Positions 58,361 through 64,000 of a DNA stretch of 64,000 bases are shown here, piece by piece. A program made the position numbers and the translations under genes. Source of the stretch: Blastomussa wellsi (Eukaryota; Cnidaria; Anthozoa; Scleractinia; Plerogyridae); contig OX393564.1 of NCBI GenBank assembly GCA_947652115.1, positions 1,586,786-1,650,785 on the forward strand, read 5' to 3'. The notes beneath the pieces are model-generated. The model had not been told where the DNA came from. It did not search any database and saw nothing but the letters and a program-made list of their open reading frames with translations. Every line of letters starts with the position of its first letter. Positions within the stretch are counted from its first letter, which is position 1.

Positions 58361-61300
58361 TCATTTGCCTTCACCGTTGTACAGCAGCTGAAATCCCTTT
58401 TGGTTTTCCAATGGGAAGATGGGACGTTTTTTCTTGGTTTTCTCAGAAATCTCGATAACAAGTTCTAGAAGGAAAACAATTACCAGTTAAAACGGAATTC
58501 ATTCAAATGTGAGTTCATGCAAAGGCCTTTTCGAATTGACCTGATTCAATGTTTCCATTGACTTTTGAAACTCCTACGTTCCAAGCTCCCAGACGTTTGA
58601 GAGTTATTAATTAAATTAACTGTTGTAGAAGACTACATTTCTTGGAAGCTGGAACATCTGGACTTTGGCAACACAATTCTCAAACTTCCCTTAAATTCTC
58701 ACTGGATGTCTGCCTAACACGAAACTGTTTAAAAATTATTACACGCGTTCATCTCATCAGTCTAGCAAATAAATTTCCGATGACTGAGAACCTGTTTTTT
58801 TTTTCAAATGAGATCTCATAAAAAAACGCCGAACATCCTGCGAAAGATTGTTTCACTCAGCAGGTTCAGACAATTCCGGACCATTTTCGTAAATTACGAA
58901 AATGACCGAGGACCACCGACTACTTAGTTGAAACTTACTTAATGTCTCGTCGACCACTCCTGGAAGAAGATCCATTAGAACCTGACAATTGGTGTGCAGT
59001 GCGGGGTTGATGTTCACTTCAAGCAGCCACACCTAAAAGACGAAAAGACAAAAAAGTAAACTTGATATCTATAGCTTTTAAAAAGGCTCATTTTAGCTTA
59101 ATTGTTTGTACATCCGATCAGGGAACATGCAGGCAAAAGCTCGTGACCTCAGCTTGACGTCATAGGAATGCGTCATGTTACTAAGCAATCAGTCCGATAA
59201 AAATTGCAGGCTCAAATATTTGTCTGAACTAAGAGTTAAAAGAAATATGCAATACAATGCACTTAACTAACCTTGAAGTCCTCGTCGACAAGAAAGTCGA
59301 ACCCAAGCAAGTCAAATGTCCCTGTTCTTCTGTGAAGCTTCTGACGAACGCTGTGGAAACATGTGGTCATGATCTGGTGCATACGTTTCTGATGTGTGAA
59401 GAAAAAAAGACAAATAAGAGAACACGTAGTGACGAAAATGATAATAAAGATCATAATACTTCCTGGCTGAAAAAAATAATTGACCCCTCCCCAGTAAGGC
59501 TTTTAGGACCGATGTACACAAACACTGAAAAAATACTCAAATAAACAGAACAAGGTTAAGAATCCCAAATGGCAGGAGGGACCCGGATGGCTATTTACAA
59601 GCGCAGCCAAGAAGTTGAACCGAGTGAGAACAACACTAGCTAGCGGTCAGAACGGGACTCATCAGGTCCAACGCTAAAACCACTCTGCCACGTTGTTTCC
59701 TTTCACTTGGACCGCTCACGTTTCTCTTGTGCCAAAGGGATAGAATGAGCTGTACTCACAAGAAAAGAAAACGGAAGTACGTACTCACAACAATAACTCA
59801 CCGTAAATGTTGTGTAAACCCAGTTTTCAGGCAGTTCTTTGTCCTTAGCATATTTCTCATCGATGTGCGACTGCAGGCGATCAAAATTCCAAACAGTGTC
59901 TTCCTTCACGGACGAATACATCGGGTGCTTCTTTTGAACATACTGTGCAACCAAAACAATACTGTATCAATTTTTTCTAGAGAAAAACCTCGGGAGGCGC
60001 AGTGGCCTAATGGTTAGTGCGCTGGACTCTGGATCGGACGGTCCGGGTTCGAGTCCTGGCCGGGCCACTGCGTTGTGTTCTTGGGCAAGACACTTTACTC
60101 TCACAGTGCCTCTCTTCACCCAGGTGTATAAATGGGTATAAATGGTGTATAAATGGGTACCGGCGAATTTACTCCCAGGGGGGAGTAGAAATACTCTCTG
60201 TCGCTTCATGCTACAGAAACCGGGATAAGCTCCGGCCTGATGGGCCACTAGGCCCGGCTGCAGACTTACTTACCTATAACCAGACTTCGTACCCTGCTCT
60301 CGGCTGTTATTCGTTAAACACGGCAATAAATAACTCAGGCCACAAGACTTTAAAGCCAGTTAATTCTATAAAATCCGCTCACAGTTTCTGTTTTTATTCG
60401 TTTCTCTTCTATCATTTTGCCTTATTCATTCCAAATAACTTTCACTTTTTGTTTTCGTCCAGTGCTTCACAATTTTTACTAGCCCAAATAGCTAGTGAAA
60501 GCACAAAATCTACTAGACAAAACTGAAATTTCACTAGCCTGTGCCTAGTTGGTTACCGTAAGTCTCGAGCCCTGATAGTAATACAGGAAAATGCTCCCTC
60601 GAATCATGAAATTAAAACAAACTACAGAAGTAATAAGGGATTCAGTTGAAAAAATAGATATAGCTTGACAGAGAGGAAAGTAAAAAATTACAATGGTTAT
60701 CAAACAAAAGGAAATTCAGAACAGTTGTAACCTGATTGGTGAGATGTGCATGCAGTCCAGCAGCATCCTGCGTGTAGGGTGTATACGGGACACACGACAG
60801 TCGCACGTATCCCGGATGATAGAACACAATGTATGGGGTGGTACTAGCGATCAACATGTACGTACGAACATCAAACTTGCAGCCGTTCAACAGAAGAGGG
60901 TTCATCACATACCTGAGATTAATGAAAGAAGTAGTTCAGTTTAGGTTTTCGTCTACTGAACTTGGCAGAAGTTCCTAAAACTGGTGCGACTTGCTCATAA
61001 ACAATCAGTACGCAGGTATTTTCTTCAGCCAATCAGTTTGTCGCGCGATATATATAATTAACATGTTTTCCCGGAATTCCTGTGTTTTTATGAAACGGTT
61101 TAAATTTTATTTCGCGTAGTTACACTTTCTACAGGATATGTGTTTCTCAGTGCTTGGCACAGGTTACATGACTTCCTGCGCTCCAGTTATCCGCACATGC
61201 TACCAGAAACAAATCATGTTTTCTCACTATTGCCACAGGTTTTACAGCTTCACCAAATCTGAGTTAATCTGGGAGGCTAAGCCAAAGTTCTCAGCTGTTG

Positions 61301-64000
61301 CTTGCTGTGACATAGATGCCATGTTGTTTTAGTTAGTTTTGTGAGCACTAATCCCGAAAATTTCAGTATTTTTCCGACTTCTTTCGCAATATGTACGACG
61401 ACTACCGACACTTTCCGACGTAATGATTTTTGTCCCTGGTAAAGATGTCGACACTCCAAATTGCTACAACATTAACACCCCCCCCCCCACCCCCCCCCCC
61501 CCCCCCCATAACCGGTCTTCCGAAACAGGGTTTGTTGCTGTCTAAAATTGACCGTTAGAAGGCAATGGAACATTCCTTTGGGTTGTGTTCTCTTTATACG
61601 ATCGATCTGAAAGTACCTCTGTATGACCCGCCCTTGTGGAGGCCGCAATTGACTCCGCCGGGAACACGACCCATCACTTCCATTCACGTTCAGTTTTTCA
61701 ACCAGTTGGTCTCTGCTGTTGACAAGATAAATTCCTTTCCCTTGATTCATACCGGTCGGCTTGCAGATCCAAATTTCACCATCTGGAATTAAACAACACA
61801 AAACATTTTCGCTTTGGAGTGGGCACTTGACTGAACCGTTTTCTTGATAGTTATTCTTCAAGTTTTGCGAGGCCAAAAACGTCGTTGACCGCGGCAAATC
61901 TAGACAGTACTCACCGATAAATGATAGAGCCTCACCTTTATAAATATCGTTGACAAACTTGACCTTTTCTGCTGTATTCATCAGTTTGTAAGTCTCCGGA
62001 ACAAACTCACTTATTGAAACTTTCAGTCTAAAAGGAAAAAAACGCGTCAGACAAAAAGAAACCAACTAATGACTCATTTTCATCGTCAAAGTGATTGTTG
62101 CTGCTCATTGTGTAATAGCAACGCAAGATTAAAAGGTTTGCCACTTTCACTTAGGCAAGCCCTGGTGAAGACTCAGCAAAGTCAGATTGCATTTACGTTT
62201 TCCTAATTTGCTGCATTATTCATTTGTAATTGTTGTACTTTAAAATGCCAACTCACTTGGTTTTCGCCATTTTCTCTTGTACTCGTTGGTATTCCTGTAA
62301 GCTGCACAGAAGTCCCAGCTTTGTTGTGAGGAGGTTGATGTTGGAAATGTGGTTCACTAACTGTTCTCCTGGAGAGCGACAATAAATCACAATTGATGAA
62401 AATAAATATAAAGTTAACATTTGATATCGTTCCAACATGGGTCAAAATGCTGCTGCTTTGGGTCAATGCTAAGAAAAAATAGACATCAAACTAAGAACTT
62501 GCACGGGAAAAGTACCTTAACGCTTATCCGTTTAACGGCCTAAAGCTAACGGGTACGTAGCGGATAGTTAACGGCCTAGAAAGCGTTCCAACTCTTCGTC
62601 CTAACAGTCTAACAGTGAGCTTGTTGATCATTTAATAAGCTTTACGTGTATAACGTGTTACCCCAATGCTCTTCAGAACGCCTAACTAATTCTGCGTAAC
62701 AGCTCATGAAAACTTTCTAAAGCTTCCGTAACTTGTTCTAATGCATAGCTGGAGCCGTTAAACAGCTGAGATCAAATCTAACGCTTGCATCTGATGGCTT
62801 CAGCATCAGAGGCGGAAGACACAGTCTAGTGTACTGGCAGGTTTGTCATGAACTGGCAAATATCTTACAACCACATTCCACGATTGTAAAAAAGGCACAC
62901 AAAGGTAGTTGTGAATATCAAAATGAATGTTTTCACCGAGAGGAGCATTTGATGGGCTCCTCCCGGGCACGGGCATATATGTAGGAACTATTACAATATA
63001 ACTGAAAGCTACACCAGAGCTCAGTACAAAATTAATAACACTTGTCACTTTTTTTGTGGTCTGGTTTTGCCTGGACAAACCTGTGCAAGACGAATCTGTA
63101 TTCCGAACCAAAATCAATACAACAATCATTATCAGGGTGACTTGGAATTTAAAATCTAAAAGAAAATGCTTAGTTTGTAGTCATGTATGTGGGTGCACGT
63201 GGGCAGTAACCAGTCACAGTACAGCTGGCGATACAGCATGCAGTGTACTGACCATCTCTGAAGCTGCTGTAGTTAATCTGACTCTTGCACTCCACCCATT
63301 TCAATTTGAATGACTCGTCCCACTTGTCCTCAATCTTGGACCAGCCAAGTGAAACTAAAGTTGATTCAATCCTGAGATAAAGAGGTGAATAAAATCAAAA
63401 CCAAATCCCAAGATTGCATTAAGTAAACACTGGAGCGGCGGCCAAGACAGATGTGGTAAAAAACTGTTAAGTGACATGGAGGGAAAGAAAGGTTGTGGCC
63501 AGTGATAGTGTGGCTTGGAGGACAGAAGGGGTTGATGATGATGATGATGATAATGATTTGACGATGACAACGAGAGAGCAGGTACTGACAAATCAATTAT
63601 TTAAAGTGTCCTGTCCATTAGAACTCAACCCAATTCATGTTATTCTGACTGACAAACTTACATCCAGTTGCCATTCCCTCCTCCAATAAAGAAGCTTGGC
63701 TGTTTACCATTTGGTTGACTAACTGATCTCGCACCACCACGTAAATTCCTTCGTGGAGAGTCCTTACTGTTGTTGTTCCTTTCATTTCCATTTCCTTTTC
63801 CACTGCCTGATGACGAGCCACTCCCAGAATCTACAGATCATCCAGCATAAATACTTAACAATCAAGTAACCAGTTGAACTCTGGCAGTTGCCGGCTTGTT
63901 TTGAAACCCCAGAGGGGTTAGAACAGGACTTGAACCCAGGGCCTCTGAATTTAAGTCCAGCGCCCAAACCACTAGGCCATGCTGCCTTCACCATTCATGA
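58361..64000 (-). CDS. TTLL10: TTLL10-type tubulin tyrosine ligase-like protein, 3' ten exons (5' end beyond window)
   Basis: Minus strand, exons 63662-63830, 63253-63371, 62257-62368, 61936-62027, 61617-61782, 60732-60912, 59802-59942, 59272-59388, 58939-59032 and 58361-58464, with consistent phases across all nine introns. The protein runs from a Ser/Gly/Asn-rich N-part and [12 protein letters not shown], through [48 protein letters not shown], the ATP-grasp segment [20 protein letters not shown], the catalytic-fold motifs [16 protein letters not shown] and [30 protein letters not shown], to a short end YNGEGK. TTLL10-family enzymes are known as polyglycylases that elongate glycine chains on proteins including tubulin. 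The C-terminus is short compared with vertebrate TTLL10. Unrelated to the peptide cluster; a conserved neighbour gene. Confidence 0.85.
59993..60275 (+). repeat. Full-length tRNA-derived SINE in a TTLL10 intron
   Basis: The head GCAGTGGCCTAATGGTTAGT (A-box-like) and GTCCGGGTTCGAGTCCTGGC (B box) form a tRNA-like unit at about 59998-60068. A core follows with GTTGTGTTCTTGGGCAAGAC, CTTCACCCAGGTGTATAAAT, a duplicated ATAAATGGGTA stretch and GGGGGGAGTAGAAATACTCT. It ends near GATGGGCCACTAGGCCCGGC. It runs opposite to the host gene. Confidence 0.75.
61478..61508 (+). repeat. C-run in TTLL10 intron
   Basis: About 28 C residues with one A. In the minus frame it reads as a glycine run appended to the TTLL10 exon 61617-61782, but it lies beyond the GTACTT donor and is not coding. 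Confidence 0.8.
63845..63987 (-). repeat. tRNA-derived SINE, minus strand, different head
   Basis: The reverse complement has GGCAGCATGGCCTAGTGG (A box region) and CCCTGGGTTCAAGTCCTGTT (B box), then a short body CCCCTCTGGGGTTTC. It lacks the core seen at 59993, so it is another SINE family. It sits in the TTLL10 intron at the window edge. Confidence 0.6.

Noticed and set aside
59998..60068. A possible tRNA gene
   Set aside because: A and B boxes are present, but the unit continues into a SINE core found elsewhere in the window without the head, so it is the promoter head of a SINE.
61472..62065. One continuous 197-codon reading of the TTLL10 region
   Set aside because: It reads through an intron (61783-61935) and past a donor into the C-run. 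Phase-matched exons explain the TTLL10 protein better.

Overview
This is eukaryotic DNA from an animal, most likely an anthozoan cnidarian such as a stony coral or sea anemone. The reasons are AT-rich sequence with short introns carrying GT..AG borders, TTAGGG-type telomeric repeats, tRNA-derived SINEs, Penelope-like and LINE retroelement fragments of the sort common in cnidarian genomes, and many palindromic MITEs. The species assignment is inference; the animal origin is secure.

The main content, from about 0.2 to 55.4 kb, is a dispersed cluster of at least twelve small related genes on both strands. Nearly all have the same two-exon plan. Exon 1 (34-39 codons) encodes a signal peptide and, directly after the predicted cleavage site, a short segment with two cysteines enclosing 3-8 residues. 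A phase-0 intron follows, and exon 2 encodes a charged 44-59 residue tail. Three subfamilies are visible. Subfamily 1 (genes A-D, 0.2-10.2 kb) has Q..C-x(3)-F/P-C loops, in three of four followed by KRE. Subfamily 2 (E-H, 15.9-33.3 kb) has loops with a WG...GC core. Subfamily 3 (I-L, 34.0-55.4 kb) has a W-N/H-C-P-F-x-x-x-C loop followed by GKR or GRR, a classical amidation and dibasic cleavage signal. Nine of the twelve predicted mature N-termini are Gln, which can cyclise to pyroglutamate. The most economical reading is a tandemly expanded family of secreted, disulfide-cyclised peptides that resemble neuropeptides or hormones. A defence peptide or venom role cannot be excluded. I do not recognise the family by name. 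It is the best candidate here for an undescribed system.

The cluster has internal oddities: an unpaired terminal exon at 22.6 kb, a three-exon gene G whose exons 2 and 3 are duplicates of each other, a possible second amidated peptide in gene E, and an inverted B/C gene pair with a strongly conserved promoter block.

Between and inside the genes lie mobile elements. They include Penelope-like element pieces (one with an almost intact GIY-YIG domain in the intron of gene I, others with a hammerhead-ribozyme-like fold), several palindromic MITEs, an 0.8-kb segmental duplication at 39.6 and 42.5 kb flanking a 1.2-kb GGT-rich minisatellite, an interstitial telomeric tract at 49.7 kb, and LINE and SINE fragments.

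The right end (58.4 kb to beyond 64 kb, minus strand) holds the 3' ten coding exons of a TTLL10-type tubulin-tyrosine-ligase-like gene, all with matching intron phases. Most other open reading frames in the window are chance frames or translations of repeats.
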